A stretch of 50,022 bases of DNA from Actinomycetes bacterium (GCA_023426375.1 JAFAAV010000139.1:1-50022), one strand, 5' to 3'; shown: positions 31,565 through 40,398, counted from the first letter of the stretch. The notes: generated by a model from the sequence alone, not told the origin. Made by a program: numbers and translations.

Positions 31565-33145
31565 GTGTCCACATTGTTCGCGCGCGCCACATCCACCAGG
31601 GGTGGACTGTGGGCTCGCAAGGGCGGGGTCCGGAGTCTGAAGCGATGGTTGCCGTCCGTGGTCGCAGTTTCTTTCACACTTCTCTACACAGTTTTTTCGC
31701 TGACGCAGTGGCACCGGTGGGAGGTGCCTTCGTGGGACAACGCGATCTTCACCCAATTGTTGCAGTCCTACGCGGCCGGGCAGCCGCCCGTGGTGAATAT
31801 CAAGGGCCACGGTTTCAATCTGCTCGGCGATCATTTCCATCCGCTGCTGGCGGTGCTGACACCCGTGTACTGGGTATTTCCCTCCGCGCTGACGCTCATG
31901 ATCATCCAGGATGTTCTGCTGGGGATATCGGTGGGGATCGTCACGTGGTGCGCCACTCGAGCGCTGAGCCCGGCACCCGCGACCGCGATCGGAGTTGCCT
32001 ACGGCCTCAGCTTCGGACTACAGGGCGCGGTGGCCGTGCAGTTCCACGAGATCTCGCTCGCCGTGCCACTCCTGGCCCTCGGCCTGTGTGCGTTGAGGGA
32101 GCGGCGCTGGCTCGCTGCCGCCTTGTGGAGCGCCCCGGTCGCCCTGGTCAAAGAGGATCTGGGGATGACGGTTGCCGCACTCGGCGCGGTGATGTTCGCT
32201 CACGCATTCAGACCTGCAGCACGGGTATCGGGTCGGCTGCTGAACCGCGTGTACGAACCGGCGACCGGCCATGGACCGGGTGCGCGAGCGGCGTCGTCGG
32301 TGGAAGAATTCAGCACGGCACTGAGCCGCACGGCGCAGCAACCGGCCATGCTGGGCGCAGTCCTTATGCTGTGGGGCGTGGGGCTGAGTCTGCTGGCCGT
32401 GTGGGTGGTACTGCCCGGGTTGAACCCCAACGATTCCTTCGCCTACGCGGACAAACTGGACGTCGCCGGGATCCTGCGCGACCCGGCCGGCGCGGTGATC
32501 TCCCTGTTCGTGCCGGAGCAGAAACTTGGAACGTGGTTGCTTGCTCTCGTGGCCGGCGCGGTGATTGCGGTACGGTCGCCGCTGGTTCTGATCGCCCTGC
32601 CCACGCTGGCCTGGCGTATGCTCTCGCCCAACCATGGCTACTGGGGCTCGGGCTGGCATTACAACGCGGTGATCATGCCCATCATCTTCATCGCCCTGGT
32701 CGACGCCGTGGTGAGACTTCGGGCCGCCGGTGCCGACGCTCGCCTACCGCGACTGCTCGCCACAATTGGTCCGTGGGTTGCCCTCATCGTGGCGCTCGTC
32801 GTGGCCACCCAGCAGCCATTGTCCCAACTAGTGACGGGGGAGGCCTGGCGGGAGGACCCGAGAGCGGGTATCAAACACGCCACGGTCCAGGCGGTCCCGC
32901 AGGGGGCATCCGTGGCCACAGACCTCACGCTGATCAACGCACTGGTGTCCAAGGCGGACGTGCACTGGATCGGTAATCCGGGTGATCCCGCACCCGAGTA
33001 CGTGGTGATCGATCGTGAAGGCGGGACCTGGGGAGAGGGTCCTCCACAGGACGTTCCGGAGTACGCGGCCGAACTGTACGGAGCCAGGTATGTCACCGTA
33101 CGTGACGAGGGGAACATCGTTTTGCTGGAGCGGAAGTCTTCGTAA
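31565..33145 (+). CDS. DUF2079 family polytopic membrane protein
   Basis: A 526-residue integral membrane protein with about ten helices. WEVPSWDNAIFTQLLQSYA, then GHGFNLLGDHFHPLLAVLTPVYW, matches DUF2079, a family with a GT-C-like topology that may act on lipid-linked sugars; no enzymatic role is proven. The Asp/His-rich extracellular loop (NLLGDHFHP) is the best candidate for an active site. The last 100 residues are a soluble external domain. GTG 31565 follows GTGAGGAAATCC. An insertion of about 45 polar residues (RLLNRVYEPATGHG onward) lies between helices. Confidence 0.8.
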   Translation: MSTLFARATSTRGGLWARKGGVRSLKRWLPSVVAVSFTLLYTVFSLTQWHRWEVPSWDNAIFTQLLQSYAAGQPPVVNIKGHGFNLLGDHFHPLLAVLTPVYWVFPSALTLMIIQDVLLGISVGIVTWCATRALSPAPATAIGVAYGLSFGLQGAVAVQFHEISLAVPLLALGLCALRERRWLAAALWSAPVALVKEDLGMTVAALGAVMFAHAFRPAARVSGRLLNRVYEPATGHGPGARAASSVEEFSTALSRTAQQPAMLGAVLMLWGVGLSLLAVWVVLPGLNPNDSFAYADKLDVAGILRDPAGAVISLFVPEQKLGTWLLALVAGAVIAVRSPLVLIALPTLAWRMLSPNHGYWGSGWHYNAVIMPIIFIALVDAVVRLRAAGADARLPRLLATIGPWVALIVALVVATQQPLSQLVTGEAWREDPRAGIKHATVQAVPQGASVATDLTLINALVSKADVHWIGNPGDPAPEYVVIDREGGTWGEGPPQDVPEYAAELYGARYVTVRDEGNIVLLERKSS

Positions 33146-33301
33146 CCGGTGGAAGTGCGCTAGAGTGGGGCGTTATCATTCCGGTTTTTCTGTCCTCATT
33201 AAATCGTTTCGCCGTAGCAGGCATGTCGATCAGAGGCACACGCGGTAGGACCGCACGCGCCGGTGTCAATCATTTCCACCCCACCGAAGCGAGGTTCACC
33301 C
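33146..33301 (+). promoter_or_regulatory. deaD: Long leader of the RNA helicase gene
   Basis: 156 bases lie between the DUF2079 stop and the helicase ATG. TAGAGT at 33161-33166 is a possible -10 box, giving a leader of about 130 bases with a short GCGGT-AGG-ACCGC hairpin near 33243. Long leaders are usual for cold-shock RNA helicases, but I see no known riboswitch. Confidence 0.4.
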
Positions 33302-35305
33302 ATGCCTACTGAATCCACCCCTGAAACTGTTGCAGAGCTTGAGACGCCCACTACTACCGAGGCTCCCCAGAACGCTGAAAGCGCTTCCGAGCCCGCCGAT
33401 TCCAAGCCCGACACCCCCACTTTCGCCGAACTCGGCGTCGACGGCCGCATCCTCGCAGCTCTCGACGATGTCGGGTACGAGTACCCCTCGCCCATTCAGG
33501 CAGCCACCATCCCCGCTCTGCTGAGCGGTCGCGATGTGGTGGGCCTGGCCCAGACCGGTACCGGTAAGACCGCGGCCTTCGCGGTTCCGGCGCTGTCCAA
33601 GCTGGCGGAACTCTCCGACCTGCACGGTCCTCAGCGTTCCACCCGCGTGCTGGTGCTGGCACCCACCCGTGAGCTCGCGCTCCAGGTGGCCGAGGCTTTC
33701 GGTTCCTACGCAACGCACCTGGACGACTTCACCGTGCTGCCCGTTTATGGCGGCTCCTCCTACGGTCCGCAGCTGGCCGGTTTGCGCCGCGGCGCGCAGG
33801 TTGTGGTGGGTACCCCCGGTCGAGTGATCGATCACCTGAGCAAGGGATCCCTCAAGCTCGACGACATCGCGTACGTGGTGTTGGACGAGGCTGACGAGAT
33901 GCTCCGCATGGGCTTCTCGGAGGACGTCGAGAAGATCCTCAGCCAGACCCCGGAGGAGAAGCAGGTTGCCCTGTTCTCCGCCACCATGCCCAAGGCCATC
34001 CGCCGGATTGCGCAGCAGTACTTGCGCGATCCGAAGGAAATCACGGTCAAGGCCAAGACCACCACGGGCACCAACACCCGTCAGCGCTTCATGCAGGTCA
34101 TGGGCCCGCACAAGCTCGACGCCATGACCCGCGTGCTCGAGGTCGAGGACTACGACGGCGTGATCGTCTTCGTCCGCACCAAGGCCGCCACCGAGGAAAT
34201 CGCCGACAAGCTCAAGGCCCGGGGCTACACCGCTGCCGCGATCAACGGTGACATCCCGCAGAACCTGCGTGAGCGCACCGTGGATTCGTTGCGTGACGGC
34301 AAGGTGGACATCCTGGTCGCCACCGACGTCGCCGCTCGTGGCCTGGACGTCGAGCGCATCTCCTTGGTCGTCAACTACGACATCCCCCACGACACCGAGT
34401 CCTACGTGCACCGCATCGGCCGTACCGGCCGCGCCGGTCGCAAGGGCGAGGCCATCCTCTTCATGACGCCGCGGGAGAAGTACCTGCTGCGCGCCATCGA
34501 GAAGGCCACGCGTCAGCCGGTCGAGCAGATGCGCATGCCGTCCGTGGAGGACGTCAATCGCACCCGCAAGGAGAACTTCGCGAACCAGATCGCGGAAACC
34601 ATCGAGTCCGAGGACCTGTCTTTCTTCCGCGAGCTCGTGGAGCAGTACGAGAACGAGCACGACGTGGACGCCGCGGAGATCGCCGCTGCGCTCGCCGTGA
34701 TCGCCCAGGCCGGTCGGCCGTTCCTGGCCGAAGAGCTCCCCGAACTGCCGCAGCGCAAGCGCGACCGCGATCGTCGTGAGGGCTCTGACGGCCCCCGTGG
34801 TGGTGGCGGACGTCGTGGCGGTCCCGAGGCCGGCATGCGCACATACAAGCTGGCCGTGGGCCATCGCGACCGCGTGGCACCCGGTGCCATTGTGGGCGCG
34901 CTGACCCACGAGGGCGGCTTGAACGGTTCGCAGATCGGTGCAATCGACATCCACCCCAACTTCACGTTGGTGGGCCTGTCCGAGAACCTACCCGCGGGCA
35001 CCATGGACAAGCTGTCCAACACCCGCATCAACGGCTCCCCGATCCGCATCCAGGAGGATCGCGGACCCGGCGGCGGTGGCGGCGCTCGTGGCGGCTCCCG
35101 CGAGGGTGGGCGATTCCGCGACCGTGACGGTGACCGCGGTGGTCGTTTCGATCGTGGCGGCCGTTCGGATCGCGGTGGCGACCGTGGCGCAGACCGCGGA
35201 GGCTTCCGCGGCGGTGACCGCCCTCGCAGCGGTGGCTCCTCGTACCAGGATCGCCCGCGCAAAAAGGGCTTCCCCAAGGGCAACGGTGGCTTCCGCGACC
35301 GCTGA
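33302..35305 (+). CDS. deaD: DEAD-box RNA helicase, DeaD/CsdA type
   Basis: A 667-residue ATP-dependent RNA helicase. After a Thr/Glu-rich N-terminal tail of about 40 residues come the Q motif (YPSPIQ), motif I AQTGTGKT (83-90), Ia PTRELALQ, motif II VLDEADEM, motif III SATMP, and motifs V and VI (VATDVAARGLD, HRIGRTGRAGR). Residues about 520-600 are a DbpA-like RNA-binding domain (YKLAVGHRDRVAPGAIVGAL), followed by an Arg/Gly/Asp-rich repeat tail of about 70 residues. It unwinds structured RNA, typically in ribosome assembly or in the cold. ATG 33302 is chosen for GCGAGG upstream; 33263 would only extend the tail. Confidence 0.95.
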   Translation: MPTESTPETVAELETPTTTEAPQNAESASEPADSKPDTPTFAELGVDGRILAALDDVGYEYPSPIQAATIPALLSGRDVVGLAQTGTGKTAAFAVPALSKLAELSDLHGPQRSTRVLVLAPTRELALQVAEAFGSYATHLDDFTVLPVYGGSSYGPQLAGLRRGAQVVVGTPGRVIDHLSKGSLKLDDIAYVVLDEADEMLRMGFSEDVEKILSQTPEEKQVALFSATMPKAIRRIAQQYLRDPKEITVKAKTTTGTNTRQRFMQVMGPHKLDAMTRVLEVEDYDGVIVFVRTKAATEEIADKLKARGYTAAAINGDIPQNLRERTVDSLRDGKVDILVATDVAARGLDVERISLVVNYDIPHDTESYVHRIGRTGRAGRKGEAILFMTPREKYLLRAIEKATRQPVEQMRMPSVEDVNRTRKENFANQIAETIESEDLSFFRELVEQYENEHDVDAAEIAAALAVIAQAGRPFLAEELPELPQRKRDRDRREGSDGPRGGGGRRGGPEAGMRTYKLAVGHRDRVAPGAIVGALTHEGGLNGSQIGAIDIHPNFTLVGLSENLPAGTMDKLSNTRINGSPIRIQEDRGPGGGGGARGGSREGGRFRDRDGDRGGRFDRGGRSDRGGDRGADRGGFRGGDRPRSGGSSYQDRPRKKGFPKGNGGFRDR

Positions 35306-35313
35306 TAGACCCC

Positions 35314-35341
35314 GCTGACCGCCCGATTCAGGGCGGTCAGC
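35314..35341 (+). terminator. Terminator after deaD
   Basis: GCTGACCGCCC and GGGCGGTCAGC form a perfect 11-bp stem with a six-base loop. No T-run follows; a second small stem (CCGC/GCGG) lies just after it. Confidence 0.75.
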
Positions 35342-35421
35342 ACTCCGCGGAAACTCTGCGGATTCGGTGAGTTCACCTCGTTTTTGCAACTCGCCAAAAT
35401 GCTGTTAGAGTTTTCCGCGTT

Positions 35422-35493
35422 GCCCCGATAGCTCAGTGGTAGAGCGCCATCTTGGTAAGATGGAGGTCCCGGGATCGATTCCCGGTCGGGGCT
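35422..35493 (+). tRNA. tRNA-Thr (GGT)
   Basis: A 72-base tRNA. The acceptor stem GCCCCGA pairs with TCGGGGC, the anticodon stem CCATC/GATGG holds the loop TTGGTAA with GGT, and the T arm is CCGGG-ATCGATT-CCCGG. CCA is not encoded. Confidence 0.96.
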
Positions 35494-35506
35494 CTCATGA
35501 TGAGGG

Positions 35507-35534
35507 CCTGCGGCTTGTGCAAACGAGCCGCAGG
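35507..35534 (+). other. Hairpin between tRNA-Thr and tRNA-Met
   Basis: CCTGCGGCT and AGCCGCAGG form a perfect 9-bp stem with a 10-base loop, 13 bases after tRNA-Thr. The weak tail (TTCGTTC) makes it either a partial terminator or a processing signal. Confidence 0.6.
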
Positions 35535-35544
35535 TTCGTTCATG

Positions 35545-35622
<78 letters not shown>

Positions 35623-35629
35623 CTTTCAA

Positions 35630-35660
35630 GGCGTCGTTCCCTGCGGAACGGCGTCTTTTT
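35630..35660 (+). terminator. Terminator after tRNA-Met
   Basis: GGCGTCGTTCC pairs with GGAACGGCGTC (two G-T pairs) around CTGC and is followed by TTTTT. Confidence 0.9.
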
Positions 35661-35722
35661 CTATGCCCTGCCGGTCTGCCCAGTAGGCTGGGGGAAAATC
35701 TTCCGACCGACCGAGGAGAGCC

Positions 35723-36172
35723 ATGGCCATTTCAGAAGACGTGGTGGGTCGTACGTACCCGGCCGCGCCCGCCTACCAGGTGTCCCGAGAGAAGATCCGC
35801 GAGTTCGCCTCTGCGGTCAAGGCCACGGACAGTGTCCACTTCGACGTCGAGGCCGCCCAGGCCGCCGGCTACGACGACCTCGTGGCGCCGCCCACCTTTG
35901 CGATCATCGTGTCCCAGCGCGCCGACGCCGCTCTGATCCAGGATCCGAGCGCTGGTATCGATTTCTCGCGTGTGGTCCACACCGAGCAGCGTTTCACCCA
36001 TCACCGCCCCATCGTGGCCGGTGACGAACTGCTCGCGGCCGTCACGGTGGATCAGGTGCGTCCGTTGGGCTCCGGTGCCATGATCACGTCTCGCGTGGAA
36101 ATCACCACGCTCGGGGGAGAACAGGTAGCCACCACCACGTCGTCACTGTTGGTGCGCGGGGAGGATCAGTAA
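35723..36172 (+). CDS. hadA: MaoC-type dehydratase, HadA-like subunit (UPF0336)
   Basis: A 149-residue single hot-dog-fold protein of the FAS1-like dehydratase/UPF0336 group. The helix SREKIREFASAVKATD and segment YDDLVAPPTFAII match HadA of mycobacteria, the non-catalytic partner of HadB in the (3R)-hydroxyacyl-ACP dehydratase of fatty-acid chain extension. ATG 35723 follows CGAGGAGAGCC. Its stop overlaps the hadB start (TAATG), so the two are made together. In mycobacteria rpmG lies just before hadA; it is not present here. Confidence 0.85.
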   Translation: MAISEDVVGRTYPAAPAYQVSREKIREFASAVKATDSVHFDVEAAQAAGYDDLVAPPTFAIIVSQRADAALIQDPSAGIDFSRVVHTEQRFTHHRPIVAGDELLAAVTVDQVRPLGSGAMITSRVEITTLGGEQVATTTSSLLVRGEDQ

Positions 36173-36648
36173 TGAACGTCGCATTCAAGGAGCTCGAAAA
36201 GGGCCAGTCCATCGGAGAACGTACCGTGCCGGTGTCCCGTGCGGACCTCGTGAAGTACGCGGGGGCCTCCGGGGACTTCAACCCGATCCACTGGAACCAG
36301 GACTTCGCGCAGAACGTGGGGCTCCCCAACGTGATCGCCCACGGCATGTTCACCATGGGCGCCGCCGTGGGCCTGGTGACCGAGTGGGTTGGTGACGCCG
36401 GCGCCGTCGTCGATTATCAAACGCGCTTCACCAAGCCCGTGGTCGTGCCCAACCGGTTCGCAGGTGAGGTGGAACCGAGCACGGAACTCACCGTGAGCGG
36501 TGCGATCGGCGTGGTGGATGAAGAGGCCCGCACCGTGCGGGTGGACCTCACCGTCACCGCTCCCGACCTGACCGAGGAGGGTGCGGATCCTGCGGAGGCC
36601 AAGGCGCTCAAAGTCTTGGTCAAGGCTCAGGCTGTTGTGAAGTTCTAG
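36172..36648 (+). CDS. hadB: MaoC-type dehydratase, HadB-like catalytic subunit
   Basis: A 158-residue MaoC/hot-dog dehydratase. The hydratase-2 motif YAGASGDFNPIHWNQDFAQ contains the catalytic Asp and His (D-F-N-P-I-H), and GLPNVIAHGMFTMG follows, as in catalytic HadB. With HadA it should dehydrate 3-hydroxyacyl intermediates in fatty-acid synthesis. It overlaps hadA by one base, and murB follows after 17 bases, the order seen in other actinobacteria. Confidence 0.88.
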   Translation: MNVAFKELEKGQSIGERTVPVSRADLVKYAGASGDFNPIHWNQDFAQNVGLPNVIAHGMFTMGAAVGLVTEWVGDAGAVVDYQTRFTKPVVVPNRFAGEVEPSTELTVSGAIGVVDEEARTVRVDLTVTAPDLTEEGADPAEAKALKVLVKAQAVVKF

Positions 36649-36651
36649 CAT

Positions 36652-36657
36652 TAGAGT
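36652..36657 (+). promoter_or_regulatory. murB: -10 box TAGAGT before murB
   Basis: TAGAGT ends eight bases before the murB ATG and there is no ribosome binding site in the gap, which fits an additional leaderless promoter inside the hadAB-murB unit. Confidence 0.4.
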
Positions 36658-36665
36658 TAACCATC

Positions 36666-37784
36666 ATGAATGCACCCCGACTGGCCGATCTGACCACCAC
36701 TGCGGTGGGAGGCCCCGCGACCCGTTACCTCAAGGCGGAGACCGAAGATCAACTGGTCGAGGCGGTGACCCATGCCGATCGTGCGGGGGAGCCGGTCCTG
36801 ATCGTGGGCGGAGGCTCCAACATCCTGGCCTCGGACAACGGTTTCCAGGGGACCGTGGTGCACGTTGCGACCCAGGGCATCGACGTGGTCGACGCGGATG
36901 CCGCCAAGGGCACGCTCATTGAGGTCCAGGCCGGGCATTCGTGGGATCAAACGGTGCTGTGGAGCGTGGAACAGGGCCTGGCGGGCTTAGAGACACTCTC
37001 GGGCATTCCAGGCACCACCGGAGCCACTCCCGTGCAGAACGTGGGTGCGTACGGCACCGAGGTCTCGCAGACCATCGAGAGCGTGCGCACGTGGGACCGC
37101 CAAGCGGGGGCCCCGCGAACGTTCAGCACCGAGGAGCTGGAATTCTCCTACCGCGATTCCGTACTCAAGCGGAGCATGGAACACGGTTCTCCGCGCTACG
37201 TGGTGCTCTCCGTGGCGTTTCGTTTGCTCCCGCAGGACATGGGGTTGCCGGTGCGCTACGGACAGCTCGCAGGGGCGTTGGGCGTCGAGATCGGCGAGTG
37301 CGCCCCGCTGGGGACCGTGCGCGAAACGGTGCTCCGGTTGCGCGCGTCCAAGGGCATGGTGCTCAACCCGGAGGACCGGGACACCTACAGCACCGGCTCG
37401 TTCTTCACGAACCCCATTGTGGAAGATCCCGCCCGGCTCGAGAGCATTCCGGACGACGCCCCGCGCTATCCCGTGCTCGACGCCGCGGGCGACGAGATCC
37501 CCGGGTCCACCAAACTTTCCGCAGCGTGGCTCATCGATCACTCCGGTTTCGCCAAGGGGTTCGGCCTACCCGGCTCCCGCAACCAGCAGCTGGACCTGGA
37601 CGGAGAGTCCGTAGCGGACGGCCGCGCGGCGCTTTCGACCAAGCACACCCTGGCGATGACCAACCGCGGTGGAGCGTCCTCCGAGGACCTTGCGGCACTC
37701 GCTCGCACCGTACGCGACGGTGTGGAGCAGGTGTACGGTGTGCGCCTGGTTCCCGAGCCGGTCCTGGTGGGAATGAGCCTCTGA
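36666..37784 (+). CDS. murB: UDP-N-acetylmuramate dehydrogenase
   Basis: A 372-residue FAD enzyme that reduces UDP-N-acetylenolpyruvoylglucosamine to UDP-N-acetylmuramate in peptidoglycan synthesis. The FAD domain shows TAVGGPATRYL, LIVGGGSNIL and LETLSGIPGTTGATPVQNVGAYG. The catalytic Ser lies in STGSFFTNP, and AAWLIDHSGFAKGF is the substrate-binding part. The length is that of type I MurB proteins of Actinobacteria. Confidence 0.96.
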   Translation: MNAPRLADLTTTAVGGPATRYLKAETEDQLVEAVTHADRAGEPVLIVGGGSNILASDNGFQGTVVHVATQGIDVVDADAAKGTLIEVQAGHSWDQTVLWSVEQGLAGLETLSGIPGTTGATPVQNVGAYGTEVSQTIESVRTWDRQAGAPRTFSTEELEFSYRDSVLKRSMEHGSPRYVVLSVAFRLLPQDMGLPVRYGQLAGALGVEIGECAPLGTVRETVLRLRASKGMVLNPEDRDTYSTGSFFTNPIVEDPARLESIPDDAPRYPVLDAAGDEIPGSTKLSAAWLIDHSGFAKGFGLPGSRNQQLDLDGESVADGRAALSTKHTLAMTNRGGASSEDLAALARTVRDGVEQVYGVRLVPEPVLVGMSL

Positions 37785-37798
37785 GTGTCCGCCTCAGT

Positions 37799-38209
37799 AT
37801 GAGTTCAGACCTGCACGAGGAAATCCGGCGCGGCGAAGAAGGCGGCCGGATCCACCGCACCGTGTTGCGGATCAAAGCCTTCTCCCACAAACACCCAGCG
37901 TTACGTGCCATCCATTTGACGTTGGTCACCCTGTTGGGCGCGATCTTCGTGGTCATGGGCGTCATCATGCTGGTGACCCCGGGGCCGGGGTGGCTGTTCA
38001 TCTTCCTGGGAATCGGGCTGTGGAGCACCGAATTCTCGTGGGCGCATCGGCTCAATCAACGCGTCAAACGGTTGGCGATCAAGGCGTGGCGCTGGTGGGC
38101 CAACATCGTGGCCGAGTGGCGCTTCCGGCGCGCCCGCGACACGCCCCATCACCTACTCCAAGGGCCGCGACACATGCGTGTCACGGCCCCGGAATCGGAC
38201 GAGAAGTAG
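37799..38209 (+). CDS. TIGR02611 family membrane protein
   Basis: A 136-residue protein with one hydrophobic hairpin (about 42-75, LTLVTLLGAIFVVMGVIMLVTPGPGWLFIFLGIGL), the PGPG turn being typical of the TIGR02611 family found in Actinobacteria. Function unknown. The tail is basic and Trp/Arg-rich. ATG 37799 starts 14 bases after murB without a ribosome binding site, so translation may depend on murB. Its last codons hold a hairpin (38162-38189), and only 7 bases separate it from the convergent asd stop. Confidence 0.75.
   Translation: MSSDLHEEIRRGEEGGRIHRTVLRIKAFSHKHPALRAIHLTLVTLLGAIFVVMGVIMLVTPGPGWLFIFLGIGLWSTEFSWAHRLNQRVKRLAIKAWRWWANIVAEWRFRRARDTPHHLLQGPRHMRVTAPESDEK
38162..38189 (+). other. 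Hairpin inside the 3' end of the TIGR02611 gene
   Basis: GGGCCG-C-GACAC pairs with GTGTC-A-CGGCCC around ATGC, with one C-A mismatch. As the convergent asd gene begins its 3' end 28 bases later, this in-gene stem may be the only transcript barrier. Confidence 0.45.
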
Positions 38210-38216
38210 AACTTTC

Positions 38217-39353
38217 TTACAGCGTGCCGGTCACGATCTTGAGCATGCGGCGCAGCGGCTCTGCGGCACCCCACAGCAGCTGATCGCCCACGGTGAATGC
38301 GGAGATGTACTCCGGGCCCATGGAGAGCTTGCGGATACGGCCCACGGGGATATCCAAGGAACCTGAGGCAGCAACCGGCGTCAGCTCCTGCATGCTGGCT
38401 TCCTTGGTATTCGGAATGACCTTGGCCCACTGGTTCTCGGCGTCGATGATCCGTTCGATCTCATCCACCGGGATGTCTTCGCGGAGCTTGATGGTCAGTG
38501 CCTGGGAATGGCTGCGCATCGCGGCGATGCGCACGCACAGTCCATCAACGGGGATGAGGTCCTCGCCCGAGCGGCCCAGGATCTTGTTGGTCTCGGCCTC
38601 GGCTTTCCATTCCTCGCGGGACTGACCGTTGCCCAGATCGGCGTCGATCCAAGGGATCAGCGAGCCGGACAGCGGGACACCGAACTGCGAGGCGTCCAAT
38701 TCACCGGAACGCTGCTTGGCAAGCACGGCGCGGTCGATCTCGAGAATGGCCGAGGCGGCGTCGGAGAGCTGATCCGAAACGGACCCGTGGATGTCGCCGA
38801 ACTGCTGGATGACCTCGCGCATGTGGCGGGCGCCGCCGCCGGAGGCGGCCTGGTAGGTCATGGACGTGGTCCACTCGACCAGGTTGTTGTTGAACAGCCC
38901 GCCCAGACCCATGAGCATGCAGGACACGGTGCAGTTACCGCCGGTGAAGTCCTTCACCCCGCGTGCCAGACCGGCGTCGATCACGTCGCGGTTGACCGGG
39001 TCCAGCGGGATGATGGAGGACTCGTTCATGCGCAAGGTGGACGCGGCGTCGATCCAAATGCCGTCCCAACCGGCCTCGCGCAGCTTGGAGTGCACGGCCT
39101 TGGTGTAATCGCCGCCCTGGGCAGTCACCAGGATGGGCAGTGCGGACAACGCCTCAATGTCGTAGGCGTCCTTCAGAGTTCCGGTGTCACCCAGGCCGTC
39201 AATGGCGGGTGCGGCGCCTCCGGCGTTGGAGGTGGAGAAGAACACGGGATCCAGGCTCGCGAAATCGTTCTCGGCGCGCAGACGGTCCATCAGAACGGAA
39301 CCGACCATGCCGCGCCAGCCGATGAAGCCTACGGCTGAGGGTTGTGAAGTCAT
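38217..39353 (-). CDS. asd: Aspartate-semialdehyde dehydrogenase (Escherichia-type)
   Basis: A 378-residue enzyme that reduces aspartyl phosphate to aspartate semialdehyde for lysine, threonine, methionine and diaminopimelate synthesis. The N-terminus GFIGWRGMVGSVLM, the active-site Cys in GGNCTVSCMLM, YQAASGGGARHMRE, GSLIPWIDADLGNGQSREEW and the C-terminus FTVGDQLLWGAAEPLRRML agree closely with E. coli Asd rather than with the shorter Gram-positive form usual in Actinobacteria. The catalytic His is in RSHSQA. TAGACT seven bases upstream of the ATG suggests a leaderless message. The aspartokinase gene that usually precedes asd is not here. Confidence 0.95.
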   Translation of the reverse strand: MTSQPSAVGFIGWRGMVGSVLMDRLRAENDFASLDPVFFSTSNAGGAAPAIDGLGDTGTLKDAYDIEALSALPILVTAQGGDYTKAVHSKLREAGWDGIWIDAASTLRMNESSIIPLDPVNRDVIDAGLARGVKDFTGGNCTVSCMLMGLGGLFNNNLVEWTTSMTYQAASGGGARHMREVIQQFGDIHGSVSDQLSDAASAILEIDRAVLAKQRSGELDASQFGVPLSGSLIPWIDADLGNGQSREEWKAEAETNKILGRSGEDLIPVDGLCVRIAAMRSHSQALTIKLREDIPVDEIERIIDAENQWAKVIPNTKEASMQELTPVAASGSLDIPVGRIRKLSMGPEYISAFTVGDQLLWGAAEPLRRMLKIVTGTL

Positions 39354-39395
39354 GCCGCCCAGTCTATCGACCGATAAATAGGGCGCGAATCACAG

Positions 39396-39740
39396 TTACT
39401 CCTGGTTGCGCGGGTCCGGGCTATCGGCCACCAGGTCCCGGTAACTCGGGAACCGCTGCAGATAATCGAGCACGTAGGTGCAGGTGGGGCGGATCTTCAC
39501 GCCCTGCTCGCGGAACTGATCGAAGACGAACGTCACCAGGGTTCGGGCGTAGCCTTGGCGACCGAAGGCCTCGGCCACGATGGTGTGCTGTACATCCACC
39601 GTTCCGTCCTCCAGGGTTTCGACACCCAGGAAGCCGATGAACTGCTGGTCGTCCCACAGGTCGTAACGACCGAGGTCGGGATTGGCGCGCAGTTCGAGCG
39701 TGGGGCTCTCGTGGATGCTCGGTGTGGGGCCAGTGGTCAC
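39396..39740 (-). CDS. Small GNAT-fold N-acetyltransferase (YjdJ-like)
   Basis: A 114-residue GNAT-fold protein of the short YjdJ/Gcn5-related type: RYDLWDDQQFIGFLGVETL, QHTIVAEAFGRQGYARTLV (acetyl-CoA loop, with RQGYA in place of R/Q-x-x-G-x-G/A), and PTCTYVLDYLQRFPSY at the end. The acceptor is unknown. The GTG start at 39740 follows GGAGG at a rather long distance (12 bases). It lies between asd and folA on the same strand. Confidence 0.75.
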   Translation of the reverse strand: MTTGPTPSIHESPTLELRANPDLGRYDLWDDQQFIGFLGVETLEDGTVDVQHTIVAEAFGRQGYARTLVTFVFDQFREQGVKIRPTCTYVLDYLQRFPSYRDLVADSPDPRNQE

Positions 39741-39825
39741 GGCGGCTCAATCCTCCAGTGTTGATGTGGTCAAGATCACGCTATCGCATGTATTGGGGCC
39801 GCCGCGCATCGAGTTGCGCGAAGAC

Positions 39826-40398
39826 TCACGCCCGTGTGTATTCGTCCACCCGGAAACGAGGGCCCTTGCTGGACTCGGCCCAGTCGGCCAGCTCGCGGCG
39901 CTGCCACGAGTCGTCGAGCTCGGGGGCCACGGTGTCTCCGTCCACGGCCAGATCCACGGTGGTCACGTAGGCGCGGGTGAGCGGTAGCGTCTCGTGGGCC
40001 AGGGCATCTGCCCAAATCCGAGTTCCGCCGATCGCCCAGATGTCACCGTTGGGTTCGTTGAGCAGCGATTGGGCCAGCTCCAGGGCTTCCGCGTACGACG
40101 CCGCCGTCCACACGTTCTCCTGGTCGCTCGCCACGGTCTCGGGGCGACTGGTTACCACGATGTTCGGCCTGGCCGGAAGCGGACGGAACCTGGGAGGAAA
40201 GGATTCCCACGTGCGGCGCCCCATGATGACCGGGTTCCCGGTGGTAGTGATTGAGAAGAACCGTAGGTCTTCCGGTACGTGCCAGGGAATGGTGCCGTCC
40301 TTGCCGATCACACCCTGGGGGCTCTGGGCCCAGATACCTCCCACGGTGGGGCCGTCCTGGTCACTGGCGGGGAGGGAAGCGGAGTGGGGCGTGCTCAT
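39826..40398 (-). CDS. folA: Dihydrofolate reductase
   Basis: A 190-residue DHFR that regenerates tetrahydrofolate with NADPH. GGIWAQSPQGVIGKDGTIPWHVPEDLRFF carries the substrate-binding WHVPED with the catalytic acid, NPVIMGRRTWESFP the NADPH-binding part, and IWAIGGTRIW the Gly-Gly turn. A 15-residue N-terminal extension precedes the fold. Its ATG overlaps the thyA stop (ATGA), so the two genes of the thymidylate cycle are translated as a coupled pair. Confidence 0.95.
   Translation of the reverse strand: MSTPHSASLPASDQDGPTVGGIWAQSPQGVIGKDGTIPWHVPEDLRFFSITTTGNPVIMGRRTWESFPPRFRPLPARPNIVVTSRPETVASDQENVWTAASYAEALELAQSLLNEPNGDIWAIGGTRIWADALAHETLPLTRAYVTTVDLAVDGDTVAPELDDSWQRRELADWAESSKGPRFRVDEYTRA

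Noticed and set aside
31348..32976. Alternative plus-strand frame over the DUF2079 gene
   Set aside because: Its translation is Arg/Gly-rich and lacks helices; the frame beginning at 31565 gives a coherent membrane protein with a ribosome binding site.
33296..34954. Long open frame on the minus strand across the RNA helicase gene (552 codons)
   Set aside because: Low-complexity Gly/Leu/His translation with no motif; the plus strand has all helicase motifs.
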